Below are positions 34,734-47,608 of a stretch of DNA of 64,000 bases, one piece after another. Numbering within the stretch: the first letter of the stretch is position 1; the number at the start of each line of letters is the position of its first letter. Below the pieces are notes generated by a model that did no database searches, was not told the origin of the DNA, and saw only the letters and a list, made by a program, of their open reading frames with translations. A program made the translations under genes and the position numbers. The stretch is from Cryptomeria japonica (lineage: Eukaryota > Streptophyta > Pinopsida > Cupressales > Cupressaceae): assembly GCF_030272615.1 (NCBI RefSeq), contig NC_081413.1:158040849-158104848 (forward strand). Direction: 5' to 3'.

Positions 34734-36262
34734 CCATATGACCCCTTAGGTGTCATTAGGGGTCATATTGTGTCCTAACGATTCATATGGTGTCCTATGA
34801 ACCCTTAGGACACCATATGATGTCGTTAGGGGTCATATGATGTGAGAAGAGGTCATATTGTGTCTTAAAGGGTCATATGGTGTCCTATGACCTCTTAGGA
34901 CACCATATGACCCCTTAAAACACTATATGGTGTCGTTATGGTTCATATGGTGTCCTAAGGGATCATACGGTATCATATGACCCCTTAGGACACCATATGG
35001 TGGGGTTATGGTTTGAATGGTGTGCTAAGGGGTCATAAGATATTATATGACCACTGAGGACACCATATGACCCCTATGGTGTCATTAGGGGTCATATTGT
35101 GTCCTAAGGGGTCATATGGTGTCCTATGACCCCTTAGGACACCATATGGTGTCATCATGGATTGTATGGTGTCCTAAGGGGTCATATGGTGTCATATAAC
35201 CCCTAAGGACACCATATGACCCCTTAGGACACCATATGACCCCTTAGGACAACATATGATCCCTTAGGTGTCATTTGGGGTCATATTGTATCCTAATGGG
35301 TCATATGGTGTCCTATGACCCCTTAGGACACCATATGGTGTCGTTAGGGGTTCTATGGTGTGCTAAGGGATTATATTGTGTCTTAAGGGGTCATAGGACG
35401 TCATATGACCACTTAGGACACCATATGACCCATTAGGTGTTGTTATGGGTTATATTGTATCCTAAGGGTTCTTATGGTGTCCTATGACCCCTTAAGTGTT
35501 GTTAGGAGTCATATTGTGTCCAAACGGGTCATATCATGTCTTATAACACCTTGGGACACCATATGGTATCTTATAACCCCTTAGGATACTATATGGCATC
35601 GTTAGGGATTATATGATGTAATAAGGGGTCATATTGTATCTTAAAGGGCCATAGGACATCATATGACTCATTAGGAACCATATGACCCCTCAGGTGTCTT
35701 TAGGGGTCATATTGTGTCCTAAAGGGTCATATGGTGTCTCATGAACCTTTAGTACACCATATGACACCTTAGGACACCATATGATGTTGTTATGGGTCTT
35801 ATGGTGTGCTAAGGGGTCATATGGTGTTATATGAGCCTTTAGGACACCATATGGTGTCGTTAGGGTCGTATGGTGTGTTAAGGAATCATATGGTGTCCTA
35901 TGACCCCTTAGTTCACCATATGACCCCTTAGGTATTGTTAGGGGTCATATTGTGTCCTAACGGGTCATATGGTGTCGTTGGGGGTTGTATGGTGTGTTAA
36001 GGGGTCGTTTGGTGTGTCCTTAGGGGTCGTATGGTGTCCTAAGGGGTCATATGGTGTCTTATGACCCCTTAGGACACCATATGGTGCCATTAGGGGTTTA
36101 TTGTGTCTTAAGGGGTCATATGGTGTTTTATGACCCCTTAGGACACCATATGATCACCTAGGAGACCATATGGTATCGTTAGGGGTCATATTATGTCCTA
36201 AGGGGTCATATGGTGTCCTATGACCCCTTAGGACACCTTATAACCCCTTAGGAGACCATATG
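34733..36262. repeat. Satellite array of a 20-bp unit and its reverse complement
   Basis: About 1.5 kb is made of variants of GGGGTCATATGGTGTCCTAA interspersed with TTAGGACACCATATGACCCC. A recurrent higher-order phrase of about 70-90 bp is [GTCATTAGGGGTCATATTG][TGTCCTAAGGGGTCATATGG][TGTCCTATGACCCC][TTAGGACACCATATGGTGTC], seen for example at 35081, 35268, 35696 and 36177. Adjacent direct and inverted units can form near-perfect hairpins with arms of 17-20 bp. There is no coding potential. Confidence 0.92.
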
Positions 36263-36282
36263 TACTAAGTTTCAAATAAGGA

Positions 36283-37262
36283 GAAATATAAGGGTGAAGA
36301 GAGATGAAGAGCTAAAGAGAGGGAGAAGAACTAAACGACAAGGACATAAATAGAGATATAGATATTAAGGAGTATGAAGTGAAAGGGAGAAAAACTAAAG
36401 GACAAGGATGGATAGAAAGAGGTAGACATATCTATATATTGAAAAGGAGAGAGGAAGATAGAGATAAAAAATGAAGATAAAGGGAGAGGGAAATGAATAG
36501 ATATAGATAAAGAGAGAGGTAAAGACAAAGATAAATATATAAAGAGATGGAGACAAATGGATAGAGATGGGTAAAGAGAGAGATAAAAAAAAGGAAGAGA
36601 TAGAGAGATATAAAGGAAGAGATATATTGATATATATAGAGATATAGATAGTGCAAGAGAGTGAGAAAGAGAGATAGAGATTATAGATAGGGATAGATAG
36701 AGAAGGAGAGAGAGAAATAGGGAGATATAGAGATATGTAAAGGCACTATAGAGAAGTATGGGGAAAGAGAGCCAAAGATATATAAAGAGGGAGTAAATAA
36801 AGAGATAAAGGTAGAGAAAGGGAAAGATACTTCAAGAGGGCAATAGAGGAAGAGACGGAGAAGTAGATTAATCATGTATAGAGGAAAATATATAAAGATA
36901 GAGGAACATATAGAAAGAGAGACTGATAGGGAAAGAGATGGAGATGTGAAGATGGAGATAGAGATAGATATGGATAGAAAGTGATAGAGAGAGTAATACA
37001 AATGGAGGGAGAGATGGAGTGAATAAGTGAGATTTAGAGATAATGAGATATAAATATACATGAAGATAGATCTATAGGGATATAGAGATAGAGGGGACAA
37101 GATAGGGAGAGAAAGGAGCTGATAGAGACAAGTAATATATAAGTATAGGTAGGATAAGGTAGAGGAGGGAGATAAATAGAGAGAAGACATATTATTAGAG
37201 AGAAATATAGAAATAAAGAGTGACAATGATGGAGTGGGAGAGGGAGAGATAGGAATAGAAAG
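36283..37262. repeat. Polypurine, GATA/GAGA-rich block
   Basis: The top strand is almost entirely A and G with scattered T (AGAGAGATAGAGATA-like) for nearly 1 kb. Long open frames on the other strand are Ser/Leu/Tyr-rich composition artefacts. Confidence 0.8.
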
Positions 37263-37437
37263 ATGCATGTAACTTGGGAATTTATTTATCTAGATGGGCT
37301 GAGAAAATAAGTGACATAAGTAGAGAATAAAGAGATAGATAAAATATATTTATATAAGTATAGATAGACAAGTGATAGATAAAGGAGGTGATAGGAAAAT
37401 AATGAGACTTTGTATGCAAAATTTGTGAGTATTTAAA

Positions 37438-37640
37438 GTTTTAAAATTGAAGGAAAAACTTCAAATGATTATAATTAATTTTTTATTCTATAATATCATA
37501 AAATTACCTTATCCATTTGATCGGTCTTTGAATTACCTTTCCAACACCTGTAAAAAATTAAAATTTCGATAAGAAATGCAAAAGTTATGCCCATTTTACT
37601 AAACTACACTTTTTATGTTGAGAAAAACGGATATCTAATT
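37438..37640 (-). repeat. Right inverted arm of the 33.3-37.6 kb unit
   Basis: Inverted counterpart of 33327-33532 with the same landmarks in reverse order. Immediately beyond it, at 37650-37710, GGATATC recurs several times (ATCGGATATCCATTGATATCGG). Confidence 0.7.
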
Positions 37641-37799
37641 TAAATGGACATCCAATTTGAAAAATTATGACATCACAAATCGGATATCCATTGATATCGG
37701 ATATCAGATTTGGTTTGGTATTACCAAACCAAATTTAAATTTTGTTCGACCCAAACAAAAAGTCAAAGTGGATTTTGGCGTGTTTGAAAAAGTTTAAAA

Positions 37800-38386
37800 C
37801 TCATTTTTTTCTCCATTGCCACTTTTTGGCCCCCCATATGAAACTCTGCACATAATTGTTTGCAAAAATAAAGTGGAAATTCATCCTTTTGTGGCAACAT
37901 ATGATGTGCTACCAACCATCTAAGATATATGAATGGTGCCACAACTGGATCAGTGCATCTAGTAACTAAATATCCACTAATCTTATGCTATTGTTGACCC
38001 TGATAATGGGGGAACATAGTATGGACATGTGTAGAAGATACATCCTTTCTCATGATTTCCCATTTCACCGTGTCAGTGACACTGCAAGAAAGGGAGATAT
38101 AGAAAGAATTGATAAATATATCATCATAAGGATTATATATCCAAATAGTGTCAATCATATGTAGCAACTCATCCCTAATAGTCTCTGCCCTTTCCTTATT
38201 AGGTCGGGCAGTGGCAGAATCTAATGTGGACGCAAGATGGTCTAGAGCACACTATAGGACATAAGTGGTTTTGACAAAAAACCAAGCCCTGATATCAATA
38301 TCACTAGAAGGCATTTGATCAGACTTTCTAAATGTTTGGTCAGTGCCCTTGCGATGAACACTACCATCTGATACTTGATCGACCAT
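37800..38386 (-). pseudogene. Unidentified coding remnant
   Basis: From a Met at 38386 the minus strand keeps one frame for most of about 190 codons, with a stop after KTTYVL and another after HYQGQQ. It contains SDIDIRAWFFVKTTYVL, LDHLASTLDSATARPNKERA, ELLHMIDTIWIYNPYDDIF, VTDTVKWEIMRKD and YLVTRCTDPVVAPFIY. The sequence just upstream (TACATACAG) resembles a splice acceptor. The composition is protein-like but I do not recognise the family. It lies just outside the right inverted arm. Confidence 0.4.
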
Positions 38387-38609
38387 GTGGAAAATATCTG
38401 TATGTACATAATTATAAAAGAAAAGAATTTTATAAATAATTATTTAGAACTATTTTAAATAATTCAAACTAATTCTGAAAATGATTTTAAACTAATTCAA
38501 ACATATTTCAAAATGATATACAATTGTAATTTAAAGTAAAATTCGAAGTAATTGAAACATTTGATACAAATTACTTTAAAGAAACATTAAAATTAAATAT
38601 ATGTGTACA

Positions 38610-39870
<1,261 letters not shown>

Positions 39871-40204
39871 AGTATGAGGATTTATTTTTTATGTGCAGTG
39901 TATTGATTATAATTTTGTATGGTTTATATGTAAGGGTAATAAGAAAATGATTTTTTTTTAATTATTAAATAGGTATATGTGCATATTTTTTTAATTGTTT
40001 TCTAATGTTTTCATTCTAATGCTTTTTTTAATAGTTTTCTAATGAATATTTTAATTTTGCTAGGCTTTTTGTTTTTTAATATTTTTCTAATGTTTTCATT
40101 CTAAATTTTTTGAAAAAATTGATAAACTATTCAATAAAAATAATTATTGCAATAAATATATTCATTTTTTTAATTACAAATACAAAACAAAAAAGAGGAA
40201 AAAA

Positions 40205-40435
40205 AATGAACCTACCTAGAAAAATAGGAGTTGGAAATAAGCTTTGTGTGAGTCTAACTGAAATCTCAAAGCTCCTTAGGGTGCAAATGGGGGTCGGTGG
40301 GGAAAATATCCGTTTATATAACCGATAGTCCAACCAAACCAAGTCCTCCTCGAGCCATTTCAGCGCCACGCGGCTCGGGTGTAGTTCGATCGGACTAACC
40401 ATAGTTTGCCGAAAGTGTGACAAATGTTCATGCAT
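40205..40435. other. GC-richer segment of unknown origin at the gypsy truncation point
   Basis: Between AT-rich DNA and the truncated gag end lies about 230 bp of mixed composition with GC-rich stretches (CGAGCCATTTCAGCGCCACG). On the minus strand it has a TATA-like GGTTATATAAACGG (about 40310-40325). No gene or RNA family was recognised. Confidence 0.35.
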
Positions 40436-42251
40436 TTACCCTCTTGTGATATTCACAATACTCATCATCATTCCATTTGCAGGTTTCACTTTTGGTTCAT
40501 AAGGTGGATTATCTGGTAGTGTTATGAGCTTATTTGCAACCAATTTCTTGAATGTTGCCTTAATTGTCTCTTCGAATGGAATGTATTTCCTTTGAGGCTT
40601 TGATGGCCTTTGTATATTCACTTGATTGTTCATAATGGATGAGCTTGCACCAGGGAAAGTCATTTTTGGTTTTACAACATTCGCATCTACTACCCCATCA
40701 TTGACTATGTTCTTATTCTTGTTCCAAAAGTGGGGCTTGTCTTTCCCATTTGATTCCTCTTTGTTTTCTTTCAATAACTTTATGATACCTTGTTCAATAA
40801 GGAATATTTCTATTGCCAATCATTTCTCAACGACTTCTTTAAAAGTAGATAAACAAGATTTTCTTAGCTCATATCCAATATCATTGTTGACATTTTGAGT
40901 GAACATTTCAACCATTTGTTTTTGTAGGATATCACAAGAGCATCAACTAGAAAGACCTCTCCATCATTCTAAGAATGAAGCAAAATATTCTCCACTTTTC
41001 TTCTTAGTATTGCATAAGGTGGTCACTAACACATTTGTTTCAATGTTGTATGAGAAGTGTTGTATGAAAGCCTCTGCTAGATCACTCCATGATTTGATTC
41101 TAGGTGGGAGTTGGGAGAACCATTCCATAGCTTGTCCACTTAAGCTTTGTGGGAACAATATCACCAAGTAAGTTTCTTCTCTCGCTACCTCAATGCAAGC
41201 TATGGAAAATTCTCTTATGTGTGCCTTAGGATCCCCTTTGCCTTTATATTTGTCAAACTTTAGTGTCACAAAATATGGAGGAAATGGAGGCATTGGAACA
41301 CTTCTATCAAATGGGTAAGGACATATATCTTTCATTTTATATTGTTGCTTTGGTGTATTTATGTCCGCCATTTTCTTTTGCAAATCCTTGATTTGTTGTT
41401 GCAAGTCATTCTTGGGTGGTTCTTTTCTCTTTGAGCTAGTCCCATTCTTGAGCCACCGAGTAGAGGAGGAGGGATATAATGCATGTATCAATGGTATTGA
41501 TCATAGATGTGTTCATATGGAGGAGGAACATAGTTAAAGCTTGCATACAGACCACTTGGTATGGTATTGTAATGAAGAGCACTAGGTCTAGGTCGATACA
41601 TGTCATGACCATGAGGATATGAGGTATCATAAGAGTGATCTTGAGTATTGCCCCCAAAACTGACACAGGGTCTCCTCGTGTGATGATTTTGAATGTTCGC
41701 TTAGGTGTAATTGTATTCATTGGTATGATCTTGGGTATCATCATGTTCATGTGTATGAGCATTTCTTCTCCATGGGAAAGGATGACTACAGGGTTGTTTA
41801 TGAGAGTTCCTAGTAAAATTGGCATGAGCATAGGTATTGGGAACTTCTGGTTTTTGAAATAAGGATGAAGGTGACTGAGGCACAAAACACCATTATGTCC
41901 TCTAGGATTTACATTTGTGTAGTTTCCTTGATTGGGGTCCTCTTCTATAATTTGTGACACATCAAAATCATGAGGTAGCTTCATTCCACTTTGCGACATG
42001 ACTTGAAAGAAGTATTGTCTATCTCTTCTTGTAATTTCTTCAACCAATCTATTGAACCTTCTATTTATGATATTCTCTTCAATGTCTACGGAAGTGATAG
42101 ATGCATTTTCATTATCATTGTCTGGTATATTAATGTGATTGTCAAATGGGTTGTAAAATTCATCTTCATCAAACTCATAGGTACTCATGTTGAGATATCT
42201 TAGAGCTTCTTCGGCTTCTCTTCTAGACCTTCGGGAACGGGTTTCAACCAT
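40436..42251 (-). pseudogene. Ty3/gypsy gag (truncated element)
   Basis: The gag start is MVETRSRRSRREAEEALRYL at 42251. A frameshift near 41885 moves the reading (through YPHGHDMYRPRPSALHYNT and YVPPPYEHIYDQY) before the 41491-40964 frame, which carries the retrotransposon gag domain (FPPYFVTLKFDKYKGKGDP; GQAMEWFSQLPPRIKSW; FIQHFSYNIE). The 40819-40436 frame has the C-terminal part (YIPFEETIKATFKKLVANKL; then a shifted YCEYHK zinc-knuckle start). The domain resembles gag of the non-chromovirus gypsy lineages (Tat/Athila-like), an inference. Gag would form the particle. Everything downstream (protease, RT, integrase) is missing. Confidence 0.8.
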
Positions 42252-44632
42252 GAACTTGACCTTGGCGAAAATGAAAGATGGAAGTAAATGTGAAGACTAC
42301 AGAATACCAAGAGAGGATATGAGATGGAAAGAATCTAGGGTTGTCTTGCAATGTCTAGAATGTAGGTTCAAGATATGTGTGATTTAAATCAAGGTGTGGC
42401 TTCCAAAGAGATAATAGATCTCTTGATGAGGTAATTTGACCTTGACTAAAGATGACCAAATGGGACCCTAAGATGATAGGTCTGATGTGGGAACCACTTA
42501 GTGATATGTTGTAGCAAATTAGCAAGATATGATGAGGAGAACAAAGCAACCTTTTGACTCTAGTTTGGAAAATATGTGAGAGATTGCAAATGATGAAAAA
42601 AATGATAGACAAATGTGTGACCAAGACTAGTTGACTAAAAATGATGAAGCCCTATAGGAAATGCCTTAGAAGCTCTTGAAATCTCAAAACTTAAGCTCAT
42701 TTTTCTATTTTCAAGTTTTGCAAAATACTATTCTGAAACAGAGATGCAGTTTAAGTAAACCTAGATGATATTTTTGATCCAAGATGCAATTACAATGAAC
42801 ACATACACAATATCTGATAATAGTAATAGTTTGAGTTCAAAAATCATAGACGCAATTCTACCCTACAAAGATGCACTTTCCCAACAGAGACGTGGTTTAT
42901 GATAACGCAAACGCAGTTTCTCAAAATGTTGACAATTTTTTTGATAAAATATGAGTATAATTCTCTGATACCCAAACACGATTCTACCTTGCGTAGACAT
43001 GTATTTCTGACATAGATGCAATTTAAGCTGACATAGATGCTAAAAAAAATTGCAATTCTGTCCAATTGTGAAGTTGTTGAATGTGACCAAATCTTAATAT
43101 TTTGTCTTTTTGTGACAAGAAAACACAACAAACAATGAAGACATAATGTTTGAAGGTGTTTGTCTAATTTGAAATAAAAACATACAAGCAAAAATCATAA
43201 GGCTGGCCAGGACAATAGTTTATGGATCTCACTTGGTTTCCTAGCTATGCTTATTCAAAGCAGATACTTAGATGCTTGACCCCACTGGCTTCACTCCATG
43301 ATATTCACTTCTCCAGGGCAGCCAAGCACTAGTCCGCATGAAAACTCCCTATGGAAAACTTTGCATCTCTACTAAGAACCGTAAGAATGTGAGATGACAT
43401 CAGAGGTCCGACCTTCTGTACCAATAACTGGAAGGTTTTTGGCTTCTAAAACAATGGATTTTTACTAAGGGCATTCGTTCGAGTGGCCATAATCAACAGT
43501 GTATTATGCTCCATTAAGGAAGGCCTCCCAGTCGTGTAGAGGTTACGCTCCACAAGGTTTTACGTGTCACATGAACACTAAGAGATTCATAACGCCATTA
43601 TGGTAGCATGTAAAACTCGTTGCTTGCAACTTTCATCACGAACACTTTTATTTAAAGTGGTTCAGAAGAGCTTGGATTTAGCCTGTTACCACTTGGGTCG
43701 TTTCCTCTCACATGGCCTTATGGGCTAACTCGAGAGGCAGGACCTCCTACCTAAATAGAAGTTGATAACAATTTCTCTTCCACCCAAGATCCAATGGAAG
43801 GCGAGGGGAGAGGACACTTTTGTTATCAACTCTAGGGTTATAAACATAAAATGTGCAAAGTGCACCAAACACTTCAAACAAGTTCTTTTAACCCCCAAAT
43901 GAAAAAGAGGCATGACCCTAATTAGACTAAAAATCCAAAGACATACACCTAGATTACCCCTGCAACAAATGATTAGTAGTTTTGATAGATTATCCCCACC
44001 TCCAACCACACTAATTAAGTAAATTTTAGGGGGCCTTCGAAAAAATGATATTTTCTCTTTTTAATAGTTGTACCACTTCGTTAGTCCAGTACAAGGGGTT
44101 AGGCCAAAACCAAATTGAAAACCCTAAAAATGAAAAAGATGCCAAAAACTAAAAATAAAGACGTGATCATACCGAACTCAGACACGATTTGTGAACATAA
44201 ATGCAAAAATGTAAAACGTAGATGTGAAATCAAAAACCTGCAAAACAGAAATAAAATATAGACTCGAAAAACAAGCAACATAAACGCGATTATTGGTAAA
44301 AAATGAGGCAATATAAGTCACAAACGCGATTTCCTAAAACCTACACTTGCAAAAACCGAAATGCAAAAAGATCCTACACAGACACGATATAAGGTCGTAG
44401 ACGCGGAAATATGATGCACAGATGCTATTTCAGGATCTGGAACCTGCAAAAACTGAAATGCAAAAAATAGAAAGCATAGATGTGGAAACAAAATGTAGAC
44501 GTAGAAAATTAGTAGCAGACGCAAAATAAATCATAATCGTCGCAAATCCAACCTGCAACTTCACAAAAAAGATAGATTTGCAAATAAAATGTTAGAAACA
44601 AAAGGGACAAGAGTCCACCGGATGTACCAAAA
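42252..44632 (-). other. Long untranslated leader of the truncated gypsy element
   Basis: About 2.4 kb lies between the 5' LTR and gag. It contains two fields of a degenerate motif around AGACGC/ACGCGATT/GATGCAATTT (42740-43060 and 44160-44540) and a GC-richer middle part (43200-44040), of which 43686-43815 recurs at 63560-63685. Next to the LTR the minus strand has TGGTACATCCGGTGGA (about 44615-44630) at the PBS position; its tRNA partner was not identified. Confidence 0.6.
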
Positions 44633-45360
44633 TGTATACTGTAAAAATATGATGAGAAAACCTACTGTAAAACCATAAATATTCGACCACAACAACCTAA
44701 GTCCTACAACCAAACATTCACCATACACCAATGAAGATACCTAAGATCATGCAAATCAACAAAACAAAGCAATATTACCATTCATATGTCAAGTAGGGTT
44801 TCAATCTCCATTGTCTCCTATCTCCATTGATCTTGTTTAATATGTTTGCTCTCAGATTTTATGTGTGCACAAGAGCTCAATAAAGAATGGATTGTGGTTG
44901 ATAGCTTGATCATAAGGAGGCTTGATTGCATAAGATTGATTAGACGCATCGATTAGGGTTGAAAAGGAAGAGGGCATCCTCTGATATAGAGAACACTGTA
45001 GAAAATGGAAGGATAAGATTAAGAGATGTAAAGATAAATGGTCAACTAGGATTAAAGGGTAGGTGGTGTAGGAATTAAGAGATGAATGACATGTGTCATG
45101 GGTAGAAAAGGCTAATGAACTAATTAAATAAATAAAGATTCATTTAATTAATAGAAGAAAGGGGATAATTAAATAAATAAAATATTTATTTAATTTAAGA
45201 GAAAGATTATTTAAATAAATAAAAGTATTATTAGAAAAATGCTAGAAGAGGCTAAAATGAATTAATTAAATAAATAAAGATTTATTTAATTAATAGAAGA
45301 CTTTGTGTACAATAATTAAATAAATAATTTTAATTAAATAACCTTATTGTTTTTTCTGCA

Positions 45361-47490
45361 ATGAGTGACAAAAGGCAGCTCGGTGCTTGGGTAGATGTGG
45401 TGTGGGAGGATCCGCCACATGTGCCTCGATGGGTTTTTTCTAAAGGAAAATGGGAGGATAGGGCTTCGCGGACGCTCCAAGGCATTCATAGCAGGTTTTT
45501 TCGTCTGGTTTCGAGATACTTTCAAGGGTTTTTTAAGAAATATCCGAGACAGCATCGTCTCAATGGAAGCTTTAATATGAGAGCTCAAGGTGGCCATGGA
45601 CTAGGAAAGCATAATATTTTGAAAACCACAACCGAGAGGGTTATTTCTGATGGTGACAAGAGGTCGTTTGCTCAAGTGGTGGGCACGGGAAGCATGGATA
45701 CATCTAGGGTATCTGTGTCTTTCAAACCAACGGGAACTTTGGAAATCACTGGCAAGGATACGGTGAATACAGGTAATAAGGTCCACTCTGTTTCAGGTCT
45801 GGTAAAAGGTAAAAGGGTTGTTGAAGCCCCGATGAAAGAGGTATAGTTTACTCTTCCATGTTTTGATTATAGAGGTTCTTTTGTGGCAAAAAGGGCTTCA
45901 AGGCTACACTCTGTTGCACTCTTGGGGGAATTCTGGGGTCCTCAAACTAATTTGTCTAAGTTGCATTCTAAATTGAGGAAACATTGGTCTGCATTAGTTT
46001 ATTTTCAGTTATTATCAGTGAATTCCTTTGTATTTGTCTTTGACTCCCCTCATCGTAGGGATGATGTTCTTGCAAATCCATTTCATTGGTTTGGCAATAA
46101 TTTGATTATGTTATCTGCTTGGAAGCCTTTTTTTGTCCCAAAATGGGTCAAGCCTAAAAATATTCCAGTTTGGTTTGGGTTGCCTAAACTACCCTTTGAA
46201 TTCATGGACCCAGAAGTTTTGAAATCGATAGGAGATAATTTTGGGAAGTTTTTGACATCTAAATCTGATTTTGTGGAAGGGAAGGATCTAGTAAAAATTT
46301 GTGTGTTGGTTTCCCCTACTTCCGTGTGTCCGATTTCATGTAACATCAAGTCAAATGAGGGTATTTGGAAACAATCTATTGACAAGTTGGATAATGACCT
46401 TATTCAAATTCCAATTGTTGTGGATGCCCCTTTATTCTTGGACTTTCATAATAATTCCAAATCTGTTACATATACTAAGGGTGGCTTTGATGTCCTTGTG
46501 AATCCTATTCCTGCTAAAGCTCCTTCTATACATGTCTCTTTTGATTCTGATTATCAGTCAAAGGAGGGTCCCCAAGGGAACAATGTCGATAAATCTATCC
46601 ATAACGCTTCCTCTGATAAGGTGGAGAGTGCTTTGAACAATTTAAATCAGGCGGGACTAGAGGGGGTTATTAATTCTAAGTCTGGTTGTCAAGATCAGGG
46701 TGGTAATTCTTGGCGATCTGGTCAGAAAAGTCCTCCCTCCCCTCAAGGTCCCAATCATTGTAATTTTGTTCAGGAGGGTGGGCTAGATGGCATTATAGGT
46801 GATAAGGCTTTTGTTTCTTTAGAAGGGTCGGGTGCTCAGATGAATATTCCACATCATAATGGAGGTGTAGGGGATAATGCCCTTGTTAAGTCTACTCCCT
46901 TAAGTCATGATGATGCTCTCCTAATTCAGAAGGTAAAAGAGTTAGCATATAATAAGCCTAATCTAGGGTTTGGCAAGCCTCAGGAGCCTCTAGATATTTC
47001 TCCAGATGAGCATACAGTTCAGCAAGTTGAGCATTTGCTCAATAGTAACAAGGATCAGTTAGATGAGGAGGTTTCGGATAGGATTGTGTGTTCTATTGAG
47101 AATGATTTGAATTTAATTCATAAGAGTTTGCCTCTTTCCCCTTCCTTTAATCCTTTTGAGGTTCTCTATAATAATGTTGCCCAAGATGTTTTAAATAAAG
47201 TGGAACCCCAGGGATTGGTGTCTTCTCCTAGGTCACCTTCAGTTAAAATGTCATTCTCTCCTTTAGGTCCTCCTATTGCTCAAGTTGAGATGAAATTCCC
47301 TATCCCTATTGTGTCTCCGGGTAGGGGTAGACCTCCAAAAAACCGTAAAACTCAATTGGAAATTGATGCAGGTATTCAGCAAGTATTGTCTGCTTCTCCT
47401 GAGGTTAAGAAGGTCTCAACCTTGTCTTTGGACAAGGAGAAAACATTTGTCATTGCTCGAGTTCCATCAAAAAGAAAAAGAAGTGCCTAA
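45361..47490 (+). pseudogene. LINE ORF1 (gag-like, DUF4283), one in-frame stop
   Basis: One continuous frame of 710 codons runs from ATG 45361 to 47490 and is broken only by TAG at 45844-45846. After a basic N-terminus and an RSFAQVVG box (a common lead-in to DUF4283), the DUF4283 region follows at residues about 190-340 (FWGPQTNLSKLHSKLRKHW; FVFVFDSPHRRDDVL; LSAWKPFFVPKWVKP; IPVWFGLPKLPFEF). The CCHC knuckle often found after DUF4283 is not visible. The C-terminal third is low-complexity and polar and ends with an AT-hook-like GRGRPPKN (about residue 655) and a basic KRKRS. ORF1 proteins bind the LINE RNA in the ribonucleoprotein; AT-hook DNA binding is inferred. Confidence 0.85.
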
Positions 47491-47608
47491 TTAGTCCTTC
47501 GGTCACTAGATCTGTGGCTATTAAGAGGAGCTTACATAAAAGCTTTGGGGAGAATATTTCTTCCCCTAAGGATGAAAAGAGGGGAGTGTCGACCTCCCCT
47601 CAAGGGCA

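Noticed and set aside
34733-36262. CRISPR-like array
   Set aside because: Unit length, inverted interspersion, absence of unique spacers and the plant context all argue against it.
36331-37268. Minus-strand frames up to 195 codons (Leu/Ser/Tyr/Ile rich)
   Set aside because: Direct translation of a GAGA/GATA-type low-complexity block.
40205-40435. U-snRNA or tRNA-derived SINE
   Set aside because: A weak B-box-like TAGTTCGATCG was seen but no matching A box, tail or flanking duplication.
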